A stretch of 19,538 nt of DNA, taken from NCBI GenBank assembly GCA_039190385.1, contig JBCCYD010000063.1, positions 1-19,538 on the forward strand, written 5' to 3'. Positions 19,460 to 19,538 of the stretch are shown one piece after another. Made by a program: the position numbers and the translations under genes. Under the pieces are notes generated by a model that saw only the letters and a list, made by a program, of their open reading frames with translations, made no database searches and was not told the DNA's origin. The DNA comes from Xenococcus sp039190385. GTDB taxonomy: Bacteria; Cyanobacteriota; Cyanobacteriia; Cyanobacteriales; Xenococcaceae. Positions within the stretch are counted from its first letter, which is position 1. Each line of letters opens with the position of its first letter.

Positions 19460-19538
19460 AAATTATATACCTTTAATTGTAAGTTTAACAATAGCTATTA
19501 TAGCGCCCACATAAAAAACATGTAAGATTATAAACGAC

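Overview
The window looks like part of a mobilisable or conjugative plasmid, or an integrated relative of one, most likely from a cyanobacterium. The conclusion rests on gene content: DUF2188-like and DUF6876-like proteins, an NB-ARC-type STAND ATPase, and a split conjugation region of a kind common on cyanobacterial plasmids. One exact HIP1 octamer (GCGATCGC at 561) is weak extra support. The DNA is AT-rich. I see no replication initiator, partition genes, integrase, transposase, VirB-type mating-pair genes, rRNA, tRNA or CRISPR array, so the window is a fragment of a larger element.

Layout. 1-2162: a MobQ-type mobilisation module, with a small TraD-like accessory protein (minus) and a MobA/MobL relaxase (plus) flanking a 309-bp region full of inverted repeats that is a good oriT candidate. 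2171-2407: an orphan antitoxin-like gene. 2566-4041: a membrane-anchored TrwB/TraD-type coupling ATPase. 4111-8569 (minus): a second transfer block with a degenerate YpfJ-like metallopeptidase, a multi-span membrane protein, a second coupling ATPase without its own membrane anchor, and two overlapping small genes sharing a MerR-like helix-turn-helix pattern. One terminator separates the peptidase gene from the rest and another ends the block. 8570-9172: non-coding, with direct and inverted repeats. 9173-9742 (minus): an unknown protein, divergent from a large STAND ATPase with an N-terminal winged-helix-like domain (9990-13148, plus); a perfect 12-bp inverted repeat lies between them. 13233-15017 (minus): a MobF/TrwC-type relaxase domain without helicase. 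15018-15451: non-coding, with hairpins including a 61-nt nearly perfect one. 15452-16095: DUF6876-like protein plus a single-span membrane protein. 16135-16368 (minus): a small HTH protein. 16589-17243 (minus): a RelE/HigB-like toxin and HTH antitoxin operon. 17477-17971 (plus): a four-span membrane protein, convergent with a ComEC-like metallo-beta-lactamase-fold protein (18011-18892, minus). 19211-19459 (minus): DUF2188 protein.

How it fits together. Two relaxases from unrelated families and two coupling ATPases suggest two DNA-processing systems side by side, or a composite in which one serves a missing secretion channel. The toxin-antitoxin operon would stabilise the element. The STAND ATPase and perhaps the MBL/membrane pair are cargo, possibly defence or signalling. 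The most unusual items are the peptidase homologue that has lost its zinc-binding motif, the paired MerR-like proteins beside an anchor-less coupling ATPase, and the 29-bp hairpin whose every non-Watson-Crick position is a G-U pair on the plus strand.
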